Positions 12,661 through 27,800 are shown, numbered from the stretch's first letter. The stretch is 64,000 nucleotides of DNA from Acanthosepion esculentum (GCA_964036315.1 CAXIWW010000817.1:6607501-6671500); one strand, 5' to 3'. Made by a program: numbers and translations. The notes: generated by a model from the sequence alone, not told the origin.

Positions 12661-14745
12661 AGATCAGAGGCCATGCTGCTGGAGGTAGTCTAACATCTTA
12701 CATTAGACGCTCAAATATGGACGGGAAACCAAGAGATCAGAGGCCATGCTGCTGGACGTAGTTTATCTTTTTACATTAGACGCTCAAATATGCAACAGAA
12801 ACCAACAGATCAGAATCATGGCTGCTAGACGTAGTGTATCATCTTACACAAGACGCTCAGATATGGTCCGGAAGCCAACAGGTCAGAGGCCATGCTGCTG
12901 GACGTAGTCTAAAATCTTACATTAGACGCTCAAATATGGACCGGAAACCAACAGATCACAGGCCATTCTGCTGGTCGTAGTTTATCTTTTTACATTAGAC
13001 GCTCAAATATGCACCAGAAACCAAGAGATCAGAAACAATGCTGCTGGGCGTAGTGTATCATCTTACACAAGACGCTCAAATATGGACCGGAAGCCAACAG
13101 GTCAGAGGACATGCTGCTGGACGTAGTCTAAAATCTTACATTAGCCGCTCAAATATGGATCGAAAACCAACAGGTCAGAGGCCATGCTGCTGGACGTAGT
13201 TTATCTTTTTACATTAGACGCTCAAATATGCACCAGAAACCAACAGATCAGAATCATGGCTGCTAGACGTAGTGTATCATCTTACACAAGACGCTCAGAT
13301 ATGGTCCGGAAGCCAACAGGTCAGAGGCCATGCTGCTGGACGTAGTCTAAAATCTTTCATTAGACGCTCAAATATGGACCGGAAACCAACAGATCAGAGG
13401 CCATGCTGCTGGACGTAGTTTATCTTTTTACGTTAAACGCTCAAATATGCACCAGAAACCAAGAGATCAGAAACAGGGCTGCTGGACGTAGTATATCATC
13501 TTACACAAGACGCTCAAATTTGGACCGGAAGCCAACAGGTCAGAGGCTATGCTGCTGGATGTAGTCTAAAATCTTATATTAGACGCACAAATATGGACCT
13601 GAAGCCAACAGATCAGAGGCAATGCGGCTGGACATAGTTTATCTTTTTACATTAGACGCTCAAATATGCATCAGAAACAAGAGATCAGTATCATGGCTGC
13701 TGGACGTAATGTATCATCTTACACAAGACGGTCAAATATTGACCGGAAACCAAGAGTTCAGAGGCCATGCTGCTGGACGTTGTCTAAAATCTTACATTAG
13801 ACGCTCAAATGTGGACCGGAAACCAACAGATCATAGGCCATGCTGCTGGAGGTAGTTTATCTTTTTACATTAGACGGTCAAATATGCACCAGAAACCAAC
13901 AGATCAGAATCATGGCTGCTAGACGTAGTGTATCATCTTACACAAGACGCTCAGATATGGTCCGAAAGCCAACAGTTCAGAGGTCATGCTGCTGGACGTA
14001 GTCTAAAATCTTACATTAGACGCTCAAATATGGGCCGGAAATCAACAGATGAAAGGCCATGCTGCTGGACGTAGTTTATCTTTTTACATTAGACGCTCAA
14101 ATATGCACCAGAAAACAAGAGATCAGAAACAGGGCTGCTGGACGTAGTGTATCATCTTACAGAAGACGCTCAAATATGGACCGGAAGCCAACAGGTCAGA
14201 GGCCATGCTGCTGGATGTAGTCTAAAATATTACATTAGACGCTCAAATATGAACCGGAAATCAACAGATCAGAGGCCATGCTGTTGGACGTAGTTTATCT
14301 TTTTACATTAGTCGCTCATATATGCACCAGAAACCAAGAGATCAGAAACAGGGCTGCTAGACGTAGTGTATCATCTTACACAAGACGCTCAAATATGGAC
14401 CTGAAGCCAAGAGGTCAGAGGCCATGCTGCTGGGCGTAATCTAAAATCTTACATTCGACGCTCAAATATGGACCGGAATCCAACAGATCAGAGCCCATGC
14501 TGCTGGACGTAGTTTATCTTTTTATATTAGACGCTCAAATATGCACCAGAAACCAACAGATCAGAATCATGGCTGCTGGACGTAGTGTATAATCTTACAC
14601 AAGACGCTCAAATATCGACCGGAAACATACAGGTCAGAGGCCTTGCTGCTTGACGTAGTCTAAAATCTTACATTAGACGCTCAAATAAGGACCGGAAACC
14701 AACAGATCAGTGGCCATGCTGCTGGTCGTAGTTTATCTTTTTACA

Positions 14746-17004
14746 TTAGACGCTCAAATATGCAACAGAAACCAACAGATCAGAATCATGGCTGCTAGAC
14801 GTAGTGTATCATCTTACACAAGACGCTCAGATATGGTCTGGAAGCCAACAGGTCAGAGGCCATGCTGCTGGACGTACTTTATCTTTTTACATTAGACGCT
14901 CAAATATGCACCAGAAACCGAGTGATCAGAAACAGGGCTGCTGGACGTAGTGTACCATCTTACACAAATATGCTCAAATATGGACCGGAAGCCAACAGGT
15001 CAGAGGCTATGCTGCTGGACGTAGTCTAAAATCTTATATTAGACGCTCAAATATGGTCCGGAAACCAACAGATCAGAGGCCATGCTGCTGGACGTAGTTT
15101 ATCTTTTTACATTAGACGCTCAAATATGCACCAGAAACCAACAGATCAGAATCATGGCTGCTGGACGTAGTGTATCATCTTACACAAGACGCTCAAATAT
15201 GGACCGGAAGCCAAGAGGTCAGAGGCCATTCTGCTGGACGTAGTCTAAAATCTTACATTAGACGCTCAAATATGAACCGGAAACCAACAGATCAGAGGCC
15301 ATGCTGCTGGACGTAGATTATCTTTTTACATTAGACGCTCAAATATGCACCATAAACCAAGAGATCAGAAACAGGGCTGCTGGACGTTGTGTATCATATA
15401 GACAAGACGCTCAAATACGGACCGGAAACCAAGAGTTCAGAGGCCATGCTGCTGGTCTTAGTCTAAAATCTTACATTAGACGCTCAAATATGGACCGGAA
15501 ACCAACAGATCAGAGGCCATGCTGCTGGTCGTCGTTTATCTTTTTACATTAGACGCTCAAATATGCAACAGAAACCAACAGATCAGAATCATGGCTGCTA
15601 GACGTAGTGTATCATCTTACACAAGACGCTCAGATATGGTCCGGAAGCCAACAGGTCAGAGGCCATGCTGCTGGACGTAGTCTAAAATCTTACATTAGAC
15701 GCACAAATATGGACCGGAAACCAACAGATCACAGGCCATTCTGCTGGACGTAGTTTATCTTTTTACATTAGACGCTCAAATATGCACCAGAAACCAAGAG
15801 ATCAGAAACAGGGCTGCTGGGCGTAGTGTATCATCTTACACAAGACGCTCAAATATGGACCGGAACCCAACAAATCAGAGGCCATGCTGCTGGAGGTAGT
15901 TTATCTTTTTACATTAGACGCTCAAATATGCACCAGAAACCAAGAGATCAGAAACAAGGCTGCATGACGTAGTGTATCATCTTACACAAGACGCTCAAAT
16001 ATGGACCGGAAGCCAACAGGTCAGAGGTTATGCTGCTGGACGTAGTCTAAAATCTTATATTAGATTCTCAAATATGCAACAGAAACCAACAGATCAGAAT
16101 CATGGCTGCTAGACGTAGTGTATCATCTTACACAAGACGCTCAGATATGGTCTGGAAGCCAACAGGTCAGAGGCCATGCTGCTGGACGTACTTTATCTTT
16201 TTACATTAGACGCTCAAATATGCACCAGAAACCGAGTGATCAGAAACAGGGCTGCTGGACGTAGTGTATCATCTTACACAAATATGCTCAAATATGGACC
16301 GGAAGCCAACAGGTCAGAGGCTATGCTGCTGGACGTAGTCTAAAATCTTATATTAGACGCTCAAATATGGTCCGGAAACCAACAGATCAGAGGCCATGCT
16401 GCTGGACGTAGTTTATCTTTTTACATTAGACGCTCAAATATGCACCAGAAACCAACAGATCAGAATCATGGCTGCTGGACGTAGTGTATCATCTTACAGA
16501 AGACGCTCAAATATGGACCGGAAGCCAAGAGGTCAGATGCCATTCTGCTGGACGTATTCTAAAATCTTACATTAGACGCTCAAATATGAACCGGAAACCA
16601 ACAGATCAGAGGCCATGCTGCTGGAAGTAGATTATCTTTTTACATTAGACGCTCAAATATGCACCATAAACCAAGAGATCAGAAACAGGGCTGCTGGACG
16701 TTGAGTATCATATAGACACGACGCTCAAATACGGACCGGAAACCAAGAGTTCAGAGGCCATGCTGCTGGTCTTAGTCTAAAATCTTACATTAGACGTTCA
16801 AATATGGACCGGAAACCAACAGATCAGAGGCCATGCTGATGGTCGTAGTTTATCTTTTTACATTAGACGCTCAAATATGCAACAGAAACCAACAGATCAG
16901 AATCATGGCTGCTAGACGTAGTGTATCATCTTACACAAGACGCTCAGATATGGTCCGGAAGCCAACAGGTCAGAGGCCATGCTGCTGGACGTAGTCTAAA
17001 ATCT
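14746..17004 (+). repeat. 1,314-bp higher-order repeat in satellite B
   Basis: Positions 14,746-15,690 match 16,060-17,004 at a constant offset of 1,314, which is exactly 18 monomers or 6 trimers. Diagnostic variants shared by both are ggtctggaagcc, tggacgtactttatc (14,869 and 16,183), accgagtgatcag, and the 71-bp type-b unit with tatcatatagaca. A third, partial copy follows at about 17,930-18,480 (offset 3,212, or 44 monomers, from the first), and 18,480-18,860 resembles 15,710-16,080. Confidence 0.88.
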
Positions 17005-19433
17005 TATATAAGATTCTCAAATATGCACCAGAAACCAACAGATCAGAATCATGGCTGCTGGACATAGTGTATCATCTTACACAAGACGCTCAAATATGAA
17101 CCGGAAGCCAACAGGTCAGAGGCCATGCTGCTGGACGTAGTCTAAAATCTTACATTAGACGCTCAAATATGGACCGGAATCCAACAGATCAGAGGCCATG
17201 TTGCTGGACGTTGTTTATCTTTTTACATTAGACGCTCAAATATGCACCAGAAACCAAGAGATCAGAAACAGAGCTGATGGAAGTAGTGTATCATCTTACA
17301 CAAGACGCTCAAATATGGACCGGAAGCCAACAGGTCAGAGGCTATGCTGCTGGACGTAGTCTAAAATCTTATATTAGACGCTCAAATATGCACCAGAAAC
17401 CAAGAGATCAGAAACAGGGCTGCTGGATGTAGTGTATCATCTTACACAAGACGCTCAAATATGGACCGGAAGCCAACAGGTCAGAGGCTATGCTGCTGGA
17501 CGTAGTCTAAAATCTTATATTAGACGCACAAATATGGACCAAAAACCAACAGATCAAAGGCCATGCTTCTGGACGTAGTTTATCTTTTTACATTAGACGC
17601 TCAAATATGCACCAGAAACCAAGAGATCAGAAACAGGGCTGCTGGACGTAGTGTATCAGCTTACACAAGACGCTCAGATATGGTCCGGAAGCGAACAGGT
17701 CAGAGGCCATGCTGCTGGACGTAGTCTAATATCTTACATTAGACGCTCAAATATGGACCGGAAACCAACAGATCAGAGGCCATGCTCCTGGACGTAGTTT
17801 ATCTTTTTACATTAGACGCTCAAATATGCACCAGAAACCAAGAGATCAGAAACAGAGCTGATGGAAGTAGTGTATCATCTTACACAAGACGCTCAAATAT
17901 GGACCGGAAACCAACAGATCAGAGGCCATGCTGCTGGTCATAGTTTATCTTTTTACATTAGACGCTCAAATATGCAACAGAAACCAACAGATCAGAATCA
18001 TGGCTGCTAGACGTAGTGTATCAACTTACACAAGACGCTCAGATATGGTCCGGAAGCCAACAGGTCAGAGGCCATGATGCTGGACGTACTTTATCTTTTT
18101 ACATTAGACGCTCAAATATGCACCAGAAACCGAGTGATCAGAAACAGTGCTGCTGGACGTAGTGTATCATCTTACACAAAAATGCTCAAATATGGGCCGG
18201 AAGCCAACAGGTCAGAGGCTATGCTGCTGGACGTAGTCTAAAATCTTATATTAGACGCTCAAATATGGTCCGGAAACCAACAGATCAGAGGGCATGCTGC
18301 TGGACGTAGTTTATCTTTTTACATTAGACGCACAAATATGCACCAGAAACCAACAGATCTGAATCATGGCTGCTGGACGTAGTGTATCATCTTACACAAG
18401 ACGCTCAAATATGGACCGGAAGCCAAGAGGTCAGAGGCCATTCTGCTGGACGTAGTCTAAAATCTTACATTAGACGCTCAAATATGGACCGGAAACCAAC
18501 AGATCACAGGCCATTCTGCTGGACGTAGTTTATCTTTTTACATTAGACGCTCAAATATGCACCAGAAACCAAGAGATCAGAAAAAGGGCTGCTGGGCGTA
18601 GTGTATCATCTTACACAAGACGCTCAAATATGGACCGGAAGCCAACAAATCAGAGGCCATGCTGCTGGACGTAGTTTATCTTTTTACATTAGACGCTCAA
18701 ATATGCACCAGAAACCAAGAGATCAGAAACAGGGCTGCTGGACGTAGTGTATCATCTTACACAAGACGCTCAAATATGGACCGGAAGCCAACAGGTCAGA
18801 GGCTATGCTGCTGGACGTAGTCTAAAATCTTATATTAGATTCTCAAATATGCACCAGAAACCAACAGATCAGAATCATGGCTGCTGGACATAGTGTAACA
18901 TCTTACACAAGACGCTCAAATATGAACCGCAAGCCAAGAGGTCAGAGTCCATGCTGCTGGACGTAGTCTAAAATCTTACATTAGACGCTCAAATATGAAC
19001 CGGAAACCAACAGATCAGAGGCATTGCTGCTGGTCGTAGTTTATCTTTTTATATTAGACGCTCAAATATGCACCAGAAACCAACAGATCAGAATCATGGC
19101 TGCTAGACGTAGTGTATCATCTTACACAAGACGCTCAGATATGGTCCGGAAGCCAACAGGTCAGACGCCATGCTGCTGGACGTAGTCTAAAATCTTACAT
19201 TAGACGCTCAAATATGGACCGGAAACCAACAGATCAGAAGCCATGCTGCTGGTCGTAGTTTATCTTTTTACATTAGACGCACAAATATGCACCAGAAACC
19301 AAGAGATCAAAAACAGGGCTGCTGGACGTAGTGTATCATCTTACACACGACGCTCAAATATGGACCGGAAGCCAACAGGTCAGAGGTTATGCTGCTGGAC
19401 GTAGTCTAAAATCTTATATTAGACGCTCAAATA

Positions 19434-22400
19434 TGACCCAGAAACCAAGAGATCAGAAACAGGGCTGCTAGACGTAGTGTATCATCTTACACAAGACGCT
19501 CAGATATGGTCCGGAAGCCAAGAGGTCAGAGGCTATGCTGCTGGACGTAGTCTAAAATCTTATATTAGACGCTCAAATATGGACCGAAAACCAACAGATC
19601 AGAGGCCATGCTTCTGGACTTAGTATATCTTTTTACATTAGACGCTCAAATATGCACCAGAAACAAAGAGATCAGAAACAGGGCTGCTGGACGTAGTGTA
19701 TCATCTTACACAAGACGCTGAAATATGGACCGGAAGCCAACAGGTCAGAGGCTATGCTCCTGGACGTAGTCTAAAATCTTATATTAGACGATAAAATATG
19801 GACCGGAAACCAACAGATCAGAGGCCATGCTGCTGGACGTATTATATCTTTTTACATTATACGCTCAAATATGCACCAGAAACCAAGAGATCAGAAACAG
19901 GGCTGCTGGACGTAGTGTATCATCTTACACAAGACGCTCAAATATGGACCGGAAGCCAACAGGTCAGAGGCCATGCTGTTGGACGTAGTGTAAAATCTTA
20001 CATTAGACGCTCAAATATGGACCGGAAACCAACAGATCAGAGGCCATGCTGCTGGACGTAGTTTATCTTTTTACATTAGACGCTCAAATATGCACCAGAA
20101 ACCAACAGATCAGAAACATGGCTGCTAGACGTAGTGTATCATCTTACACAAGACGCTCAGATATGGTCCGGAAGCCAACAGGTCAGAGGCCATGCTGCTG
20201 GACGTAGTCTAATATCTTAAATTAGAAGCTCAAATATGGACCGGAAACCAACAGATCAGAGGCCATGCTGCTGGACGTAGTTTATCTTTTTACATTAGAC
20301 TCTCAAATATGCACCAGAAACCAAGAGATCAGAAACAGAGCTGATGGAAGTAGTGTATCATCTTACACAAAACGCTCAAATATGGACCGGAAGCCAACAG
20401 GTCAGAGGCTATGCTGCTAGACGTAGTCTAAAATCTTATATTAGACGCTCAAATATGGACCGGACACCAACAAATCAGAGGCCATGCTTCTAGATGTAGA
20501 ATATCTTTACATTAGACGCTCAAATATGCACCAGATACCAAGAGATCAGAAACAGAGCTGATGGAAGTAGTGTATCATCTTACACAAGACGCTCAAATAT
20601 GGACCTGAAGCCAACTGGTCAGAAGCAATGCGGCTGGACGTAGTCTAAAATCTTACATTGGACGCTCAAATATGGACCGGAAACCAACAGATCAGAGGCC
20701 ATGCTGCTGGACGTAGTTTAGATTTTTATATTAGACGCTCATATAGGCACCAGAAATCAACAGATCAGAATCATGGCTGCTGGACGTAGTGTATCATCTT
20801 ACACAAGAGTGTGAAATATGGACCGGAAGCCAACAGGTCAGAGGCCATGCTGCTGGACGTAGTTTAAAATCTTACATTAGACGCACAAATATGGACCGGA
20901 AACCAACAGATCAGAGGCCATGCTGCCTGGGCGTAGATTATCTTTTTACATTACACGCACAAATATGCACCAGATACCAATAGATTAGAAACAGGGCTGC
21001 TGGACGTAGTGTATCATCTTACACAAGACGCTCAAATATGGACCGGAAGCCAACAGGTCAGAGGCCATGCTGCTGGACGTGGTCTAAAATCTTATATTAG
21101 ACGCTCAAATATGGACCGGAAACCAACCGATCAGAGGCCATGCTGCTGGACGTAGTATATCTTTTTATATTAGACGCTCAAATATGCACAAGATACCAAG
21201 AGATCAGAAACAGGGCTGCTGGACGTAGTGTATCATCTTACACAAGACGCTCAAATATGGACCTGGTGCCAACAGGTCAGAGGCAATGCTGCTGGACGTA
21301 GTCTAAAATCTTTTATTAGACGCTCAAATATGGACCGGAAACCAACAGATCAGAGGCCATGATGCTGGGCGTAGTTTATCTTTTTACATTAGACGCTCAA
21401 ATATGCACCAGAAACCAAGAGATCAGAAACAGAGCTGCTGGAAGTAGTGTATCATCTTACACAAGACGCTCAAATATGGACCGGAAGCCAACAGGTCTGA
21501 GGCTATGCTGCTGGGCGTATTCTAAAATCTTTTATTAGACGCTCAAATATGGACCGGAAACCAACAGATCAGAGGCCATGCTGCTGGATGTAGTATATCT
21601 TTTTACATTAGACGCTCAAATATGCACAAGAAACCAAGAGAGCAGAAACAGGGCTGCTTGACGTAGTGTATCATCTCACACAAGACGCTCAAATATGGAC
21701 CGGAAGCCAACAGGTCAGAGAATATGCTGCTCGACGTAGACTAAAATCTGATATTAGACGCTCAAATATGGACCGGAAACCAACAGATCAGAGGCCATGT
21801 TGCTGGACGTAGTATATCTTTACATTAGACGCTCAAATATGCACAAGATACCAAGAGATCAGAAACAGGGCTGCTGGACGTAGTCTATCATCTTACACAA
21901 GACGCTCAAATATGTACCTGAAGCCAACAGGTCAGAAGCAATGCGGCTGGACGTAGTCTAAAAACCTTACATTGGACGCTCAAATATGATCCGGAAACCA
22001 ACAGATCAGAGGCCATGCTGCTGGACGTAGTTTATCTTTTTACATTAGACGCTCATATAGGCACCAGAAACCAACAGATCAGAATCATGGCTGCTGGGCG
22101 TAGAGTATCATCTTACACAAGAGGGTCAAATATGGACCGGAAGCCAAGAGGTCAGAGTCCATGCTGCTGGTCGTAGTCTAATATCTTACATTAGAGGCTC
22201 AAATATGGACCGGAAACCAACAGATCAGAGGCCATGCTGCTGGACGTAGTGTATCTTTTTCCATTAGACGCTCAAATATGCACGAGAAACCAAGAGATCA
22301 GAAACAGGGCTGCTAGACGTAGTGTATCATCTTACACAAGACGCTCAGATATGGTCCGGAAGCCAAGAGGTCAGAGGCTATGCTGCTGGACGTAGTCTAA

Positions 22401-23919
22401 AATCTTATATTAGACGCTCAAATATGGACCGAAAACCAACAGATCAGAGGCCATGCTTCTGGACTTAGTATATCTTTTTACATTAGACGCTCAAATATGC
22501 ACCAGAAACCAAGAGATCAGAAACAGGGCTGCTGGACGTAGTGTATCATCTTACACAAGACGCTGAAATATGGACCGGAAGCCAACAGGTCAGAGGCTAT
22601 GCTCCTGGACGTAGTCTAAAATCTTATATTAGACGATAAAATATGGACCGGAAACCAACAGATCAGAGGCCATGCTGCTGGACGTAGTATATCTTTTTAC
22701 ATTATACGCTCAAATATGCACCAGAATCCAAGAGATCAGAAACAGGGCTGCTGGACGTAGTGTATCATCTTACACAAGACGCTCAAATATGGACCGGAAG
22801 CCAACAGGTCAGAGGCCATGCTGCTGGACGTAGTCTAAAATCTTACATTAGACGCTCAAATATGGACCGGAAACCAACAGATCAGAGGCCATGCTGCTGG
22901 ACGTAGTTTATCTTTTTACATTAGACGCTCAAATATGCACCAGAAACCAACAGATCAGAAACATGGCTGCTAGACGTAGTGTATCATCTTACACAAGACG
23001 CTCAGATATGGTCCGGAAGCCAACAGGTCAGAGGCCATGCTGCTGGACGTAGTCTAATATCTTAAATTAGACGCTCAAATATGGACCGGAAACCAACAGA
23101 TCAGAGGCCATGCTGCTGGACGTAGTTTATCTTTTTACATTAGACGCTCAAATATGCACCAGAAACCAAGAGATCAGAAACAGAGCTGATGGAAGTAGTG
23201 TATCATCTTACACAAAACGCTCAAATATGGACCGGAAGCCAACAGGTCAGAGGCTATGCTGCTAGACGTAGTCTAAAATCTTATATTAGACGCTCAAATA
23301 TGGACCGGACACCAACAAATCAGAGGCCATGCTTCTAGATGTAGTATATCTTTACATTAGACGCTCAAATATGCACCAGATACCAAGAGATCAGAAACAG
23401 AGCTGATGGAAGTAGTGTATCATCTTACACAAGACGCTCAAATATGGACCTGAAGCCAACTGGTCAGAAGCAATGCGGCTGGACGTAGTCTAAAATCTTA
23501 CATTAGACGCTCAAATATGGACCGGAAACCAACAGATCAGAGGCCATGCTGCTGGACGTAGTTTAGCTTTTTATATTAGACGCTCATATAGGCACCAGAA
23601 ATCAACAGATCAGAATCATGGCTGCTGGACGTAGTGTATCTTCTTACACAAGAGTGTGAAATATGGACCGGAAGCCAACAGGTCAGAGGCCATGCTGCTG
23701 GACGTAGTTTAAAATCTTACATTAGACGCACAAATATGGACCGGAAACCAACAGATCAGAGGCCATGCTGCTGGGCGTAGATTATCTTTTTACATTACAC
23801 GCACAAATATGCACCAGATACCAATAGATTAGAAACAGGGCTGCTGGACGTAGTGTATCATCTTACACAAGACGCTCAAATATGGACCGGAAGCCAACAG
23901 GTCAGAGGCCATGCTGCTG
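19434..23919 (+). repeat. 2,845-bp-offset segmental duplication in satellite B
   Basis: Positions 19,434-21,075 and 22,279-23,919 match at a constant offset of 2,845 (about 39 monomers), with only scattered differences visible. Shared rare variants are agacgataaaatatgg (19,786 and 22,631), gcttctagatgtag (20,487 and 23,332) and gagtgtgaaatatgg (20,807 and 23,652). The high identity over 1.6 kb suggests that this is one of the youngest exchanges in the block. Confidence 0.88.
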
Positions 23920-24834
23920 GACGTAGTTTATCTTTTTACATTAGACGCTCATATAGGCACCAGAAACCAACAGATCAGAATCATGGCTGCTGGACGTAGA
24001 GTATCATCTTACACAAGAGGGTCAAATATGGACCGGAAGCCAAGAGGTCAGAGTCCATTCTGCTGGTCGTAGTCTAATATCTTACATTAGAGGCTCAAAT
24101 ATGGACCGGAAACCAACAGATCAGAGGCCATGCTGCTGGACGTAGTGTATCTTTTTCCATTAGACGCTCAAATATGCACGAGAAACCAAGAGATCAGAAA
24201 CAGGGCTGCTGGATGTAGTGTATCATCTTACACAAGACGCTCAAATATGGACCGGGAGCCAACAGGTCAGAGGCCATGCTGCTGGACGTAGTTTAAAATT
24301 TTACATTAGACGCACAAATATGGACCGGAACCCAACAGATCAGAGGCCATGCTGCTGGACGTAGATTATCTTTTTACATTACACGCACAAATATGGACCA
24401 GAAACAAATAGATCAGAAACAAAGCTGCTGGACGTAGTGTATCATCTTACACAAGACGCTCAAATATGAACCGGAAGCCAACAGGTCAGAGGCCATGCTG
24501 CTGGTGGTAGTCTAAAATCTTACATTAGACGCTCAAATATGAACCGGAAACCAACAGATCAGAGGCCATGCTGCTGGACGTAGATTAACTTTTTACATTA
24601 GACGCTCAAATATGCACCAGAAACCAAGAGATCAGAAACAGGGCTGCTGGACGTTGTGTATCAACTTACACAAGACGCTCAAATATGGACCGGAAGCCAA
24701 CAGGTCAGAGGCCATGCTGCTCGGCGTAGTTTAAATTCTTACATTAGACGCACAAATATGGACCGGAAACCAACAGAACAGAGGCCATGCTGCTGGACGT
24801 AGTTTATCTTTTTTCCATTAGACGCTCAAATATG

Positions 24835-24860
24835 CACCAGAAAAAGAAATACTACGTCCA
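24835..24860. other. Inversion junction B(+) to B(-), first copy
   Basis: B reads on the plus strand up to gcaccagaaa, then continues as its reverse complement from aaaaagaaatactacgtcc. The two orientations overlap by aaa (24,841-24,843), so there is no spacer. The plus-strand flank is type b just after its start, and the minus-strand flank is the middle of a type-a unit. The flanking units on the two sides differ in variants, so this is not a perfect hairpin. Confidence 0.95.
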
Positions 24861-27800
24861 GCAGCATGGCCTCTGATCTGTTGGTTTCCGGTCCATATTT
24901 GAGCGTCTAATATAAGATTTTAGACTACGTTCAGCAGCATAGCCTCTGACCTGTTGGCTTCCGGTCTATATTTCAGCGTCTTGTGTAAGATGATACACAA
25001 CGTCCAGCAGCCCTGTTTCTGATCTCTTTGTTTCTGGTGCATATTTGAGCGTCTAATGTAAAAGATAAACTACGTCCAGCAGCATGGCCTCTGATCTGTT
25101 GGTTTCCGGTCCATATTTGAGACTCTAATGCAAGATTTTAGACTACGTCCAGCCGCATTGCCTCTGACCTGTTGGCTTCAGGTCCATATTTGAGCGTCTT
25201 GTGTAAGATGATACACTACGTCCAGCAGCCCTGTTTCTGATCTCTTGGTATCTTGTGCATATTTGAGCGTCTAATGTAAAAAGATATACTACGTCCAGCA
25301 GCATGGCCTCTGATCGGATGGTTTCCGGTCCATATTTGAGCGTCTAATATAAGATTTTAGACTACGTCCAGCAGCATGGCCTCTGACCTGTTGGCTTCCG
25401 GTCCATATTTGAGCGTCTTGTGTAAGATGATACACTACGTCCAGCAGCCCTGTTTCTGATCTATTGGTTTCTGGTGCATATTTGTGCGTGTAATGTAAAA
25501 AGATAATGTACGTCCAGCAGCATGGCCTCTGATCTGTTGGTTTCCGGTCCATATTTGTGCGTCAAATGTAAGATTTTAAACTACGTCCAGCAGCATGGCC
25601 TCTGACCTGTTGGCTTCCGGTCCATATTTGAGCGTCTTATGTAAAATTATACACTACGTCCAGCAGCCGTGATTTTTATCTGTTGGCTTCTGGTGGTTAT
25701 TTGAACCTCTTATGTAAAAACATAATCTACGTCCAGCAGCATGGCCTCTGATCTGTTGGTTTCCGGTTCATATTTGAGCGTCTAATGTAATATTTTAGAC
25801 TACATCCAGCAGCAATGGCCTCTGACTTGTTGCCTTCCGGTCCATATTTGAGCGTCTTGTGTAAGATGATACACTACGTCCAGCAGCCCTGTTTCTGATC
25901 TCTTGGTTTCTGTGCATATTTGACCGTCTAATGTAAAAAGATAAACTACCTCCAGCAGCATGGCTTCTGATCTGTTGGTTTCCGGACCATATTTGAGCGT
26001 CCAATGTAAGATTTTAGACAACGTCCAGCCGCATTGCTTCTGATCTGTTGGCTTCAGGTCCATATTTGAGCGTCTTGTGTAAGATGATACACTACGTCCA
26101 GCAGCCCTGTTTCTGATCTCTTGGTATCTTGTGCATATTTGAGCGTCTAATGTAAAGATATACTAAGCCCAGCAGCATGGCCTCTGATCTGTTGGTTTCC
26201 GGTCCATATTTGAGCGTTTAAGATAAGATTTTAGTCTACGTCGAGCAACATAGCCTCTGACCTGTTGGCTTCCGGTCCATATTTGAGCGTCTTGTGTAAG
26301 TTGATACACTACGTCCAGCAGCCCTGTTTCTGATCTCTTGGTTTCTTGTGCATATTTGAGCGTCTAATGTAAAAAGATATACTACATCCAGCAGCATGGC
26401 CTCTGAACTGTTGGTTTCCGGTCCATATTTGAGCGTCTAATATAAGATTTTAGACTACGTCCAGCAGCATAGCCTCTGACCTGTTGGTTTCCGGTCCATA
26501 TTTGAGCGTCTTGTGTAAGATGATACACTACTTCCAGCAGCTCTGTTTCTGATCTCTTGGTTTCTGGTGCATATTTGAGCGTCTAATGTAAAAAGATAAT
26601 CTACGCCCAGCAGCATGGCCTCTGATCTGTTGGTTTCTGGTCCATATTTGAGCGTCTAATGTAAGATTTTAGACTACGTCCAGCAGTATGGCCTCTGACT
26701 TGTTGGCTTCCGGACTATATCTGAGCGTCTTGTGTAATATGATACACTACGTCTAGCAGCCATGATTCTGATCTGTTGGTTTCTGGTGTATATTTGAGCG
26801 TCTAATGTAAAAAGATAAACTTCGTCCAGCAGCATGGCCACAGATCTGTTGGTTTCCGGTCCATATTTGAGCATCTAATGTAAGATTTTAAACTACGTCC
26901 AGCAGCATGGCCTCTGACCTGTTGGCTTCCGGTCCATATTTGAGCGTCTTGTGTAAGATGATACACTACGTCTAGCAGCCATGATTCTGATCTGTTGGTT
27001 TCTGGTGTATATTTGAGCGTCTAATGTAAAAAGATAAACTTCGTCCAGCAGCATGGCCTCTGAACTCTTGGTTTCCGGTCCGTATTTGAGCGTCTTGTGT
27101 ATATGATACACAAAGTCCAGCAGCCCTGTTTCTGATCTCTTGCTTTCTGGTCCATATTTGAGCGTCTAACGTAAAAAGATAATCTACGACCAGCAGCATG
27201 GCCTCTGATCTGTTGGTTTCCGGTTCATATTTGAGCGTCTAATGTAAGATTTTAGACTACACCCAGCAGCATGGCCTCTGACTTGTTGGCTTCCGATCCA
27301 TATTTGAGCCTCTAATGTAAGATTTTAGAAAACGACTAGCAGCATGGACTCTGATCTCTTTGCTTCCGGTCCATATTTGACCCTCTTGTGTAAGATGATA
27401 CAATTCGTCCAGCAGCCATGATTCTGATTTGTTGGTTTCTGGTGCCTATATGAGCGTCTAATGTAAAAAGATAAACTACGTCCAGCAGCATGGCATCTGA
27501 TCTGTTTGTTTCCGGACCATATTTGAGCGCCCAATGTGAGAGTATAGACTACGTCCAGCCGCATTGCTTCTGACCTGTTGGCTTCAGGTCCATATTTGAG
27601 CGTCTTGTGTAAGATGATACACTACGTCCAACAGCCCTGTTTCTGATCTCTTGGTATCTTGTGCATATTTGAGCGTCTAATGTAAAGATATACTACGTCC
27701 AGCAGCATGGCCTCTGATCTGTTGGTTTCCGGTCCATATTTGAGCGTCTAATATAAGATTTTAGTCTACGTCGAGCAGCATAGCCTCTGACCTGTTGGCT

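Larger units (their letters stand above)
12656..24843 (+). repeat. Satellite B array, first plus-strand block (73-bp monomer, 219-bp trimer)
   Basis: About 167 monomers of 73 bp. Three types follow in order: a begins gaccggaaaccaacagatc and contains tttatctttttac; b begins caccagaaaccaagagatc and contains tgtatcatcttacac; c begins gaccggaagccaacaggtc and contains tctaaaatcttac. All end agacgctcaaatatg. A clean trimer runs 13,377-13,595. Type b has two sub-variants: one with agaaacagggctgctgg, one with agaatcatggctgctag that is usually followed by cagatatggtccgg. Since 219 is a multiple of 3, short frames of 60-90 codons stay open, but stops occur in every frame and no coding is supported. The MspI/HpaII site ccgg recurs in types a and c. 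Confidence 0.97.

Noticed and set aside
19798..20061. Recurrent 60-90-codon frames with the peptide MDRKPTDQRPCCW in satellite B, on plus in some blocks and minus in others
   Set aside because: They are the 219-bp trimer read in one open phase and end at stops present in the monomers. They recur simply because the repeat recurs.
12656..24843. CRISPR-like look of regular repeats
   Set aside because: There are no unique spacers: the whole 73-bp period is repeat. No cas genes are nearby, and the scale and higher-order structure are those of a eukaryotic satellite.
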